A DNA stretch of 64,000 nt, taken from contig NZ_JACHMI010000001.1 in NCBI RefSeq assembly GCF_014207985.1, positions 6,989,001 through 7,053,000 of the forward strand, written 5' to 3'. The stretch comes from Nonomuraea rubra (GTDB lineage Bacteria; Actinomycetota; Actinomycetes; Streptosporangiales; Streptosporangiaceae). A program made the position numbers and the translations under genes. The first letter of the stretch is position 1. Every line of letters starts with the position of its first letter. This document shows positions 9,824-17,376 of this stretch, piece after piece. The notes below the pieces were generated by a model that made no database searches, had not been told where the DNA came from, and saw only the letters and a list, made by a program, of their open reading frames with translations.

Positions 9824-9906
9824 TGCCGTAACGCTTCATGTTACGACATCGCCAGTCGTAACAACAAAAGTTGCGACATAGTGTCGTAACAGTTAGCGTT
9901 ACGACA
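9824..9906. promoter_or_regulatory. Rrf2 operator array (TTACGAC half-sites)
   Basis: The shared promoter region holds two inverted repeats. One is TTACGAC at 9841-9847 with GTCGTAA at 9855-9861 (perfect, 7-base spacer). The other is GTTGCGACA at 9870-9878 with TGTCGTAAC at 9882-9890 (one mismatch, 3-base spacer). Single half-sites flank them: GTTACGACA at 9898-9906 and TGCCGTAAC at 9824-9832. The array covers both start regions, as expected for autoregulation plus repression of the SDR gene. Confidence 0.7.
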
Positions 9907-9940
9907 GCCAATCGGGCCAATCAGCAAGATGGGGGAAGAA

Positions 9941-10690
9941 ATGAACAAGCCACTCACGGGCAAGGTCGCTCTGGTCACCGGAGGGTCCCGTGGACTGGGA
10001 GCCGCGACCGTACGGGTGCTGGCAGAGCAGGGCGCCGACGTCGCGTTCACCTACGTCAGCTCCGACGGGCAGGCGAAGGCCGTCGTCGAGGAGGTACGCG
10101 GTCTCGGAGCCGAGGCCGTCGCCTTCAAGTCCGACCAGGCGGACACGAGCCGGGCGCCGGCGCTGATCGACGACGTGGTCGCCCGCTTCGGCGGTCTCGA
10201 CATCCTCGTCAACAACGCGGCGATCTCGGCGAGCGGTACGGTGGACGACCCTGACGTGGACACCGCCGCGCTGGACCGGATGCACGCCACCAACTACCTC
10301 GGCGTGATCGCCGTCATCCGGGCCGCCTCCCGGGTGCTGCGCGCGGACGGCCGCATCATCACGGTGAGCTCCGGGCTGGGCTCCCGGGTCGGCGTGCCGG
10401 GTGTCGCCGACTACGCGGCGACCAAGTCAGGCATCGAGCGGTACACCATGGGCGTCGCCCGGGACCTCGGCCCCCGCGGGATCACCGCCAACGTCGTGGA
10501 GGCCGGGCTGATGGAGGGCGGGATGGAAACGCCGGACCCCGAGACCCTCAAGGCCCTGCTCAGCTCGCTGTCGCTGCAGCGCATGGGTGACCCCCGCGAG
10601 ATCGCCGCGGCGATCGCCTTCCTGGCGAGCCCTGCCGCGTCGTACGTCACGGGCGCCGTGCTGGACGCTCACGGCGGGTACAACGCCTGA
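9941..10690 (+). CDS. Short-chain dehydrogenase/reductase (FabG-like)
   Basis: 249 residues of classical SDR. The cofactor motif is TGGSRGLG (about residues 13-20), followed by NNAA (about residues 90-93), the catalytic Ser in VSSGLG, and YAATK for the Tyr/Lys pair. The C-terminus GAVLDAHGGYNA is typical. ATG 9941 follows GGGGGAA at 9931-9937; an in-frame ATG at 9929 lacks a ribosome site. The target is probably a small carbonyl compound or quinone. Expression is likely induced through the divergent Rrf2 repressor, so a detoxification role for reactive carbonyls is a reasonable inference. Confidence 0.85.
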   Translation: MNKPLTGKVALVTGGSRGLGAATVRVLAEQGADVAFTYVSSDGQAKAVVEEVRGLGAEAVAFKSDQADTSRAPALIDDVVARFGGLDILVNNAAISASGTVDDPDVDTAALDRMHATNYLGVIAVIRAASRVLRADGRIITVSSGLGSRVGVPGVADYAATKSGIERYTMGVARDLGPRGITANVVEAGLMEGGMETPDPETLKALLSSLSLQRMGDPREIAAAIAFLASPAASYVTGAVLDAHGGYNA

Positions 10691-10725
10691 CCGGCAGCCC
10701 CGGCCCGACTCTTGAGCGGTCAGGC
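10685..10725. terminator. Candidate bidirectional terminator
   Basis: GCCTGACC at 10685-10692 pairs perfectly with GGTCAGGC at 10718-10725 across a 25-base loop. The stem overlaps both convergent stop codons (SDR and ArsR). The long loop and absence of a T-tract make this moderate evidence only. Confidence 0.35.
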
Positions 10726-11064
10726 TGACGCCCGGCCGCTCTCGTCACGGTCGAGGTGATCGGCGTGGTACAGGCCCTCCGTGAGCAGCCGGCGCACGTG
10801 CTCGTCCGCGGCGCTGTAGTACACGAAGGTCCCCTCGCGGCGCCCTTTGACCAGGCCGGCCAGCCGCAGCTTGGCCAGGTGCTGGCTGACGGCGGCGGGA
10901 GCGGCGTCGGCGAGCTCGGCGAGGCAGGCGACCGACGACTCCCCTTGCAGCAGCGCCCAGAGGATCTTGATGCGCGTGGGGTCGGACAGGAGCCGGAACG
11001 ACTCGGCGGCCAGGTGCACCTGTTCCTCGTTCGGCATGTCGAAGTCGGGCAGCGAGGTGTGCAT
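10720..11064 (-). CDS. ArsR/SmtB-family zinc-type metal sensor
   Basis: 114 residues. The winged helix reads LLSDPTRIKILWAL, then ELADAAPAAVSQHLAKLRLAGLV, then the wing RREGTFVYY. The last helix carries D87-x-H89, then H100-x-x-H103. This is exactly the spacing of the alpha5 Zn(II)/Co(II) site of CzrA, SmtB and NmtR. The only Cys (in SSVACLAE) is not in the alpha3 CxC form of ArsR or CadC. Known alpha5 sensors release DNA when zinc or cobalt binds. The gene diverges from a P1B-4 ATPase across a palindromic operator, so it should be that pump's repressor. The ATG is at 11064. Confidence 0.88.
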   Translation of the reverse strand: MHTSLPDFDMPNEEQVHLAAESFRLLSDPTRIKILWALLQGESSVACLAELADAAPAAVSQHLAKLRLAGLVKGRREGTFVYYSAADEHVRRLLTEGLYHADHLDRDESGRASA

Positions 11065-11096
11065 GGGCCCAGCATATCCGCGAACCTCGCTATTTG

Positions 11097-11122
11097 CGTA
11101 TCTGCATGTGTGCGCATATACG
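11097..11122. promoter_or_regulatory. ArsR operator between sensor and pump
   Basis: An inverted repeat with arms CGTATCTGC (11097-11105) and GCATATACG (11114-11122) around 8 bases; 8 of 9 arm positions pair. It sits 8 bases before the ATPase GTG and 32 bases before the ArsR start, a place where it can block both promoters. AT-rich CGTAT/ATACG palindromes are typical of SmtB/NmtR sites. Confidence 0.7.
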
Positions 11123-11130
11123 ATGCTTCG

Positions 11131-13119
11131 GTGACCCTGGAGCTGACGACGTCCATCCCCGCCCCACCCCCGGCGGCCCGCTGGTGGCGGGCCGGGGCAG
11201 GCTCCCTGCCGGAGGTGCGCTGGGCGATGGCGGCCACCGCGCTCTTCGCCGCCGGCGGCCTGGCCCAGGTCGCCGGCGCGCCGGCCTGGCTGTGGTGGAC
11301 GCTGTATCTGGCCTGCTACGCCGCCGGCGGGTGGGAGCCCGGCCTGGCCGGGGTGAAGGCACTGCGCGACAGGACGCTGGACGTCGACCTCCTGATGGTC
11401 GCCGCGGCGATCGGGGCGGCGGCGATCGGGCAGGTCTTCGACGGCGCGCTGCTGATCGTCATCTTCGCCACCTCCGGCGCGCTGGAGGCGGTGGCCACCA
11501 AACGCACCGAGGACTCCGTGCGCAGCCTGCTGGACCTGGCCCCCGACCAGGCCACCCGCCTCGGCGAGGGCGGCGGGGAGGAGGTCGTGGCCGCCGCCGG
11601 CCTGCGGGTCGGGGACGTCATCCTGGTACGGCCGGGCGAGCGCATCGGCGCCGACGGCCACGTGCTGGCCGGGGCGAGCGACGTCGACCAGGCCACCATC
11701 ACCGGCGAGGGCCTGCCGGTGGACAAGCAGGCGGGCGACGAGGTGTTCGCGGGCACGGTGAACGGCACCGGCGCGCTGCGCGTGCGGGTCACCCGGCCCG
11801 CGTCGGAGACGGTGATCGCCCGGATCGTGGCGATGGTCGAGCAGGCCGGCGCCACGAAGGCACGCACGCAGCTGTTCATCGAGAAGGTCGAGCAGCGCTA
11901 CTCGGTCATCATGGTGGCGGCCACTCTCGCCCTGTTCGTGCTGCCCCTGCTGTGGGGAACGCCGGTACAGGACAGCCTGCTGCGGGCCATGACGTTCATG
12001 ATCGTGGCCTCGCCGTGCGCCGTGGTGCTGGCCACGATGCCGCCGCTGCTGGCCGCCATCGCCACCGCCGGCCGCCACGGCGTGCTGGTCAAGTCCGCCG
12101 TGGTGATGGAACAGCTGGCCGACGTCACCCGCGTCGCCTTCGACAAGACCGGCACCCTGACCGAGGGCCGCCCGCACCTGGCCCGGCTCCACCCCCTGCC
12201 CGTCGCCGGGGGCGAGGCGGCCGACCGGCTGCTCGCCCTGGCGGCGGCGGCCGAGCAGGGCTCGGAACATCCGCTGGGCCGCGCCATCGTCGCCGCCGCC
12301 CGCGACAGGGGCGTGCCGCTGCCCGCCGCCACCGGGTTCACCGCCCTGCCAGGGCGCGGCGTACGCGCCCGGGTCGACGGTCACCTGGTCGAGATCGGCA
12401 GTCCCGTCCGGGTGCTGGACAAGAGCGCGCCGGCCGACGTCCGCGCGGTGGTGGCCGAGCTCGAGGAGGGCGGGCACAGCGCCGTGCTGATGCTGCTGGG
12501 CGGCTCCCCCGTGGCGGTGCTCGGCCTGGCCGACCGCATGCGCGCCGGGGCCGCCGGAGCGGTCGCGCGGCTGACCGGACTGACCGGGACCGCTCCCGTC
12601 CTGCTGACCGGCGACAACCCGCGCGCGGCCGCCCTGGTGGCGGGCCAGGCCGGGATCGCCGACGTACGGGCGGGGCTGCTGCCCGAGGACAAGGTGCGCG
12701 CGGTACGCGAGCTGCAGGAGGGCCAGGCGCGGGTGGCGCTGGTGGGCGACGGCGTGAACGACGCGCCCGCCCTGGCCACCGCCGACGCCGGGATCGCCAT
12801 GGGCCGCGCCGGCGCCGATCTCACCCTCGACGCGGCCGACGCGGTCATCACCCGCGACGAGCTGAACGCCGTCCCCGCCGTGCTCGCACTGGCCCGGCGC
12901 GCCCGCCGGCTGGTCATCGCGAACCTGGCCATCGCGGGCACCTTCATCGCCGTTCTGGTGGCCTGGGACCTGTTCGGGGAGCTGCCGCTGCCGCTCGGCG
13001 TGGCCGGGCACGAGGGCTCCACCGTCATCGTCGGCCTCAACGGGCTGCGGCTGCTGCGCGACGCCGCCTGGCGGCGCGCCGCCGCCCCTGCCACGAAGGC
13101 GCGTGTCGCGGGCTCCTGA
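11131..13119 (+). CDS. P1B-4-type metal-exporting ATPase (Zn/Co/Fe class)
   Basis: About 662 residues from GTG 11131. It has no N-terminal heavy-metal-associated domain. The transmembrane metal motif is Ser-Pro-Cys (about residues 294-296, in VASPCAVV), not CPC. The last helix carries HEGST (about residue 627). Together these define subgroup P1B-4 (CoaT/CtpD/CtpJ), which exports Co, Zn or Fe(II). Catalytic motifs are complete: TGEGLPV in the actuator, DKTGTLTEG with Asp about 338, HPLGRAI in the nucleotide domain, and GDGVNDAPAL. It is divergent from the alpha5 ArsR sensor, which should derepress it at high zinc or cobalt. Its 3' end lies 79 bases before a Zur-boxed operon. Confidence 0.88.
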   Translation: MTLELTTSIPAPPPAARWWRAGAGSLPEVRWAMAATALFAAGGLAQVAGAPAWLWWTLYLACYAAGGWEPGLAGVKALRDRTLDVDLLMVAAAIGAAAIGQVFDGALLIVIFATSGALEAVATKRTEDSVRSLLDLAPDQATRLGEGGGEEVVAAAGLRVGDVILVRPGERIGADGHVLAGASDVDQATITGEGLPVDKQAGDEVFAGTVNGTGALRVRVTRPASETVIARIVAMVEQAGATKARTQLFIEKVEQRYSVIMVAATLALFVLPLLWGTPVQDSLLRAMTFMIVASPCAVVLATMPPLLAAIATAGRHGVLVKSAVVMEQLADVTRVAFDKTGTLTEGRPHLARLHPLPVAGGEAADRLLALAAAAEQGSEHPLGRAIVAAARDRGVPLPAATGFTALPGRGVRARVDGHLVEIGSPVRVLDKSAPADVRAVVAELEEGGHSAVLMLLGGSPVAVLGLADRMRAGAAGAVARLTGLTGTAPVLLTGDNPRAAALVAGQAGIADVRAGLLPEDKVRAVRELQEGQARVALVGDGVNDAPALATADAGIAMGRAGADLTLDAADAVITRDELNAVPAVLALARRARRLVIANLAIAGTFIAVLVAWDLFGELPLPLGVAGHEGSTVIVGLNGLRLLRDAAWRRAAAPATKARVAGS

Positions 13120-13133
13120 GTGGACTCGGCGTC

Positions 13134-13163
13134 TTGACGACTCCTCCCTGCCATCCTTAGGCT
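13134..13163 (+). promoter_or_regulatory. Promoter of the Zur-boxed methyltransferase/flavoprotein operon
   Basis: TTGACG at 13134-13139 and TAGGCT at 13158-13163 are separated by 18 bases. The predicted transcription start falls at about 13170, immediately at the left edge of the Zur-type palindrome, an ideal place for steric repression. Confidence 0.55.
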
Positions 13164-13170
13164 CCCGAAA

Positions 13171-13185
13171 TGGTAATGATTATCA
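13171..13185. promoter_or_regulatory. Zur-type operator 1
   Basis: TGGTAATGATTATCA is a 7-1-7 inverted repeat (TGGTAAT, G, ATTATCA) with one arm mismatch. It matches the known actinobacterial Zur consensus TGAAAATGATTTTCA in length, centre and outer bases. It is unlike the 19-bp IdeR/DmdR iron box. It lies between the predicted promoter and the start codon of the methyltransferase. Confidence 0.7.
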
Positions 13186-13198
13186 AATTTGCGAGAGG

Positions 13199-13930
13199 AT
13201 GAGCGTGGCGGACGAATACGAGCGATCCGCGGAATTCGTCGACCTGATGCTCGCGCCGCACTGGGCAGGACTGGGCCCGCCGCTCGCGGCGGCCCTGCGC
13301 GGGATCACCGATCCGATCGTGGACGTGGGCGCCGGCGGAGGGCACGGCACCCGGGTGATCGCGAAGGCGGCGCCCGGAGCGGAGATCGTGGCCGTCGAGC
13401 CGTCGATGGCGCTGCGGTCCATCCTGCTGGCCAGGGTGGGCGAGGCCGGGGAGCTGCGCGAGCGGGTGACGGTGCTGCCCGAGCACCTCCTCGCGGCGGC
13501 GCTGCCGTCCCGGCTGGGCGCCGTCGTCGCGATGAACGTCCTCGGCCACTTCGACCCGGCCGGGCGGCAGGCGGCCTGGAAGATGCTCGCCGACCGGCTC
13601 GTTCCCGGCGGCCGGGCGGTGCTGAACCTGCAGCCGCCCGCCGAGCCGGCGGCGGTGCCGGAGTCCAGGTTCGCCGAGGTACGGATCGGGCGGCGCCGGT
13701 ACGAGGGCTGGGGCCGGGCCGAGCCCGCCGGCCCTGACCTGATCACCTGGCACATGACCTACCGCACCTACCAGGACGACCGGCCGGCCGGCGAGCTGGA
13801 GACCCGCTACGACTGGTGGGTGCTGGACGAGCGGCGGCTCAAGGAGGAGCTCGGCCCGCACGGCCTGGTGCATCACCGCACCGGCCCGGCCGAGCTCGGC
13901 ATGTACGTCATCGACAGAGGAGGCGCGTGA
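13199..13930 (+). CDS. Class I SAM-dependent methyltransferase, Zur-controlled
   Basis: About 243 residues. Motif I is IVDVGAGGGHGTR (about residues 41-53), followed by IVAVEPS for the ribose-binding acidic residue and VVAMNVLGHFDPAG for motif IV. An ATG lies at 13199, but GAGAGG at 13192-13197 is only one base before it. A GTG two codons later (13205) gives a better 7-base gap and may be the real start. The stop overlaps the start of the flavoprotein by one base, so the two are translationally coupled. The Zur-type operator just upstream ties it to the zincophore regulon. Its substrate, small molecule or nascent metallophore, is unknown. Confidence 0.75.
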   Translation: MSVADEYERSAEFVDLMLAPHWAGLGPPLAAALRGITDPIVDVGAGGGHGTRVIAKAAPGAEIVAVEPSMALRSILLARVGEAGELRERVTVLPEHLLAAALPSRLGAVVAMNVLGHFDPAGRQAAWKMLADRLVPGGRAVLNLQPPAEPAAVPESRFAEVRIGRRRYEGWGRAEPAGPDLITWHMTYRTYQDDRPAGELETRYDWWVLDERRLKEELGPHGLVHHRTGPAELGMYVIDRGGA

Positions 13931-14853
13931 TGTACGAGGTGGTCGTGGTCGGCGGCGGTCCCGCCGGGCTCAGCGCGGCCCTGGTGCTGGGACGGCAGCG
14001 CCGCCGGGTCCTGCTGGTGGACGCGGGCCGGCCACGCAACGCGCCGGCGGCGGAGATGCACATGTTCCTCGGCCGGGACGGCGGCTCCCCCGCGAAGCTG
14101 CTGGCCGACGGCCGCGCGGAGGTGAGCGCCTATCCGACGGCCGAGCTCAGGCAGGGGCGCGTCAGCTCGGCGGAGGGCGAGTCCGGCAGGTTCCGGCTGT
14201 CCCTGGAGGACGGCGAGCGGGTGGAGGCCTCCCGGCTGGTGCTGGCGAGCGGGCTGACCGACGAGCCCGCCGCGATCCCGGGGCTGGCCGAACGGTGGGG
14301 CACGAGCGTGTTCCACTGCCCCTTCTGCCACGGCTACGAGACGAACGGGAAGGTGCTCGCCGTCATCGGCAACGGCTTCGAGGCGATGCTGGCCGCCTAC
14401 GTGGCCGACCGGTACAGCCACGACGTGGTGCTGTGCACGAACGGCCCGAGCGCCCTGCCCGAGCCGGTGGCAGCGGCTGTCAAGGCCCGCGGCGTCCAGG
14501 TGATCGAGACCCCGCTGGCGGGCATCGAGGGCGAGCCGGACGCGCTGACCCTGAGCTTCGCGGACGGGACGGCGCTGGCGCGCGAGGCGGTCTACCATCG
14601 CGCGCCCACCAGGCCCAACACCGACCTGGCGGTCCAGCTCGGCTGCACGCTGCTGCCCGACGGCTGCGTCGAGGTCGACGAGTACGGCAGGACCAGCGTG
14701 CCGGGCGTCTACGCGGCCGGGGACGCGGCCCACCTGAAGGCGGTGCCGGACCCGGTGACGCTGGTGGGGCCGAGCGCGGCCGACGGGGTGCGGGCGGCGG
14801 TCTGGCTGGAGCAGGAGCTGTTCCGTGCGGGCCTGCCGGTGGCGCCGGGCTGA
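13930..14853 (+). CDS. Thioredoxin-reductase-like NAD(P)/FAD oxidoreductase
   Basis: 307 residues with the two-dinucleotide-fold layout of low-molecular-weight thioredoxin reductases. The FAD motif is VVVGGGPAGLSAALV (about residues 5-19). The redox pair is HCPFCHGYE (Cys130, Cys133). The second nucleotide motif is weak (VIGNGFEAM), and the final FAD motif is GVYAAGDAA. Other TrxB-like proteins with this CPFC form serve as dithiol oxidases in natural-product pathways or as electron carriers. Because the gene is coupled to a methyltransferase under a Zur-type box, a tailoring role (dithiol or thiazoline oxidation, or reductive metal release) is possible but inferred. The ATG at 13930 overlaps the previous TGA. 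Confidence 0.82.
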   Translation: MYEVVVVGGGPAGLSAALVLGRQRRRVLLVDAGRPRNAPAAEMHMFLGRDGGSPAKLLADGRAEVSAYPTAELRQGRVSSAEGESGRFRLSLEDGERVEASRLVLASGLTDEPAAIPGLAERWGTSVFHCPFCHGYETNGKVLAVIGNGFEAMLAAYVADRYSHDVVLCTNGPSALPEPVAAAVKARGVQVIETPLAGIEGEPDALTLSFADGTALAREAVYHRAPTRPNTDLAVQLGCTLLPDGCVEVDEYGRTSVPGVYAAGDAAHLKAVPDPVTLVGPSAADGVRAAVWLEQELFRAGLPVAPG

Positions 14854-14864
14854 TCCCCCGCCGG

Positions 14865-14897
14865 CCGGTACGGCGGGCCGCGCGCCCGCCGTACCGG
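14865..14897. terminator. Bidirectional terminator between convergent zincophore units
   Basis: CCGGTACGGCGGGC at 14865-14878 pairs perfectly with 14884-14897 around a CGCGC loop. This is a 14-bp stem between the stop codons of the rightward flavoprotein and the leftward methyltransferase. Confidence 0.7.
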
Positions 14898-14901
14898 GGC
14901 T

Positions 14902-17376
14902 TCAGAGCCTCGTCGCCACGAACAGGTGCTGGGCGGGCGCGACCAGCGGGGATCCGGCCCGCGGCAGCTCCAGGATCGGGCGCAGCCCGGCCTCCGCCAG
15001 CTCCGCGGGAAGCTCCCTCCCGGTGAGGAACACCCGGCCCGTGCCGCCGCGACGGTCGCCGGCGCCGAGCTGCGGCTCCCCCTCCCTGGCCGACAGCAGG
15101 AACTGCATGGTGGCGAGCACCAGGTAGTGCTCGCGGATCGCCTCGGTGACCACCAGCAGCCCGCCGGGGGCCAGCAGCTCCCTGATCCAGCGCAGGGATC
15201 GCCCCGCGTGGCGGGCGCAGTGCAGCACGTTGGCGGCGATCACCACGTCGGCGCCGCCTGGTACGGCTCCCTGGGCCACGAGGTCGGCGTTGATGTCCAG
15301 CAGGGCGTAGCGGAGCCGGTCGCCGAACCGGTCCTCGGCCGACATCGTGAAGAATCTGGACACGTCGGTGAAGAGGTAGTCCGCCGGTGCGCCGCCGAGC
15401 CCGTCCAGCGCCGCGGCGGTGCTGCCGCCCGCGCCTCCGCCGAGCTCGACCACGCGCAAGGGCCCGGTACGGGTGGCGGCGGCCCGCGCCACCAGGTGTC
15501 CCATGGCGGCGTTCAGGTAGGTGTTGCTGACGTTGTGCTGGTCCTTGCTGAGCGAGGTGAGCAGGTCCCCGTCCGGGAACAGCAGTGCCTGCGCCATGAT
15601 CTCGTCCCGGAGCAGTTCGGGGAGGCGGGCGAGAGCGGTGCGGTAGAAGATCGCCATCTGTCCGGGGTAGCCCAGCTCGGCGCAGGCACGATCCAGCCCT
15701 GCCGTGTCGTCCGGAGCCGCGGTGTCCAGGGCGGCGGCGTCGAACCGGCCGCCTGGGTCGCGGCGCACGGTCCCTTCGGTGGTCAGCACCTGCAGCCAGC
15801 GCCGGACGATCCACTCGTGCCGGGAGGCCACGCCGAGCGCCGCCATGATCTGCCCGGCCGTCCTGGGCCGGCCGGCGGGCGCCACGCCGGCGATCAGCCG
15901 GGTCAGCGCCCGCAGCGCGATCTCGTCGAAGCGCCGGACGGCGTGGGGCAGGTGCGTGAGCGCGGAGTCGGGCACCGGCTCGGGGGCCCGCCCTCGCCCG
16001 GCGGGAATCATGCGCGCGAGCGCGAGGCGTCCGGCGCGGTCGGCGTCGGCCGCCTCGCGGGTCACGCTGACGGCGTCGTGTCCCGGGCCGCTGGGGATCC
16101 GTGCCGTCAGGTGCTCCGGGATCGGCAGCCCGGCCCGCCTCAGCTCGCGGCGGGCCACCTCGCTCAGCCGGGCCCGGGCGAACGCGCCGAGCGGCTCGTG
16201 CGGCCGGCCCACTCCCGCCAGCGCGTCGGGGGGCGTGGCGGCCGCCGCGGCCGGGATCGCGACCTGCAGCCGCATGGGGTCGTCCGGGTCGAGCAGCACC
16301 GCGCCGCCCGTTCCCGCCAGTGCGGCCCGCAGGCTCGCCCCGGTCGGCGCGCCGGGCTCGAACAGGCCGTTGGGAACACCGGTCAGGCGGACCGGACCGC
16401 CCTGGCGGGCCAGGGCGGCCATCGGGCCGGGCCCGAGCTCGTCCCACCGGCGGATCGCGGCGGGCGGGCTCTGCGGCGGCTCGACGTGCAGCACGGCGTC
16501 GAACCGGTACCGGGTCAGCTCCGTGTCCGCCGTGAGCGTCTTGGCGAACAGGCTGACGGTGAGCCGCCGGCCCGCGCTCGCGGCCACCGCGGCGAGGGTC
16601 GCGGGGTCGAACAGCAGCTCGGTGTCGGCGGCGGCCCGGTCCGCCGAACCGGGTTCGAGCCTGCTGTAGTGCTCGTCGAGCAGCCCGGAGTGGCGTACGT
16701 CCCCGACGACGACGGTTCCCGCCGGGGCCACGAGGCCGATGGCGTCGTGGAGCACGGCCGCCAGGTACTCCACGCTGGGGAAGCACTGGGTGACGGAGTT
16801 GAGGAGCACGCAGTCGGGCCGCTCGCCGAGCCGGGCCAGGGCGGCGCGCACGGTGCCGCCGTTGATCTCGTGGGCGGCCGCCCGTACGACCGTGACGCCG
16901 TCCAGGCCGAGCCCGTTCAGCCGGGTCACGACGTGCTCGGAGAGGTCGGTCCCCACGTAGCCCTTGAGGTGGGGGTGGAGGCGGTGCAGCAGCATGCCGG
17001 TTCCGCAGCCGAGTTCGAGCAGGCGGGACGGCTGGTGCCGCAGGACGAGCTCGGCGGTGCGGTCGGCCCACTCGGCCATGTGATCGGCGGGCAGCGGGCG
17101 GCCGGTGCCGGTGGCGCGCCAGCCGGACAGGTCGAGGTCGGGGCGGTGTGCGCCCTCGCCGGAGCTGTAGGTCCAGTCGTAGACCTCTCCCCAGTGTTCG
17201 AGGTGCTCCGCCACCAGGTCACCGAGGACGGGCAGGCGTCCCGGCTCGTGCCGCACCGCCGTCGCCGCGGGGTCGGCGGTGACGACGAGCCCGCCCGTTC
17301 CGGCCGGGTCCACGCGGGCGATCCAGGGGTGGGCGAGCAGAGGTTCATGGGGCGTCAAGGGCTGGCCTCCGGTCAT
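14902..17376 (-). CDS. Two-domain methyltransferase resembling excised NRPS and PKS MT domains
   Basis: 824 residues, the last gene of the long leftward operon; its start overlaps the ABC ATPase by 32 bases. Domain 1 (about 50-300) has the SAM motif LLELGCGTGMLL. It is followed by WDELGPGPMAALARQG and RLTGVPNG, a stretch normally found just after the methyltransferase embedded in adenylation domains of PchF or HMWP2. A poorly conserved linker follows. Domain 2 (about 470-824) has a helical lead-in (AVRRFDEIALRALTRLIAG), then ELGGGAGGST (about residue 644) and VVIAANVLHCARH, matching the C-methyltransferases found inside HMWP1-like synthases. It therefore looks like two line-embedded methyltransferases fused as a free protein acting in trans on carrier-bound intermediates. 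Both SAM motifs look intact. Confidence 0.8.
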   Translation of the reverse strand: MTGGQPLTPHEPLLAHPWIARVDPAGTGGLVVTADPAATAVRHEPGRLPVLGDLVAEHLEHWGEVYDWTYSSGEGAHRPDLDLSGWRATGTGRPLPADHMAEWADRTAELVLRHQPSRLLELGCGTGMLLHRLHPHLKGYVGTDLSEHVVTRLNGLGLDGVTVVRAAAHEINGGTVRAALARLGERPDCVLLNSVTQCFPSVEYLAAVLHDAIGLVAPAGTVVVGDVRHSGLLDEHYSRLEPGSADRAAADTELLFDPATLAAVAASAGRRLTVSLFAKTLTADTELTRYRFDAVLHVEPPQSPPAAIRRWDELGPGPMAALARQGGPVRLTGVPNGLFEPGAPTGASLRAALAGTGGAVLLDPDDPMRLQVAIPAAAAATPPDALAGVGRPHEPLGAFARARLSEVARRELRRAGLPIPEHLTARIPSGPGHDAVSVTREAADADRAGRLALARMIPAGRGRAPEPVPDSALTHLPHAVRRFDEIALRALTRLIAGVAPAGRPRTAGQIMAALGVASRHEWIVRRWLQVLTTEGTVRRDPGGRFDAAALDTAAPDDTAGLDRACAELGYPGQMAIFYRTALARLPELLRDEIMAQALLFPDGDLLTSLSKDQHNVSNTYLNAAMGHLVARAAATRTGPLRVVELGGGAGGSTAAALDGLGGAPADYLFTDVSRFFTMSAEDRFGDRLRYALLDINADLVAQGAVPGGADVVIAANVLHCARHAGRSLRWIRELLAPGGLLVVTEAIREHYLVLATMQFLLSAREGEPQLGAGDRRGGTGRVFLTGRELPAELAEAGLRPILELPRAGSPLVAPAQHLFVATRL

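Noticed and set aside
10756..11130. Long N-terminal extension of the P-type ATPase reading frame
   Set aside because: It lies opposite the ArsR gene and across the operator, contains no metal-binding domain, and P1B-4 pumps begin near GTG 11131.
13171..13185. Iron-regulator (IdeR/DmdR) box
   Set aside because: The 15-bp 7-1-7 form does not match the 19-bp TTAGGTTAGGCTAACCTAA iron box; Zur fits better.
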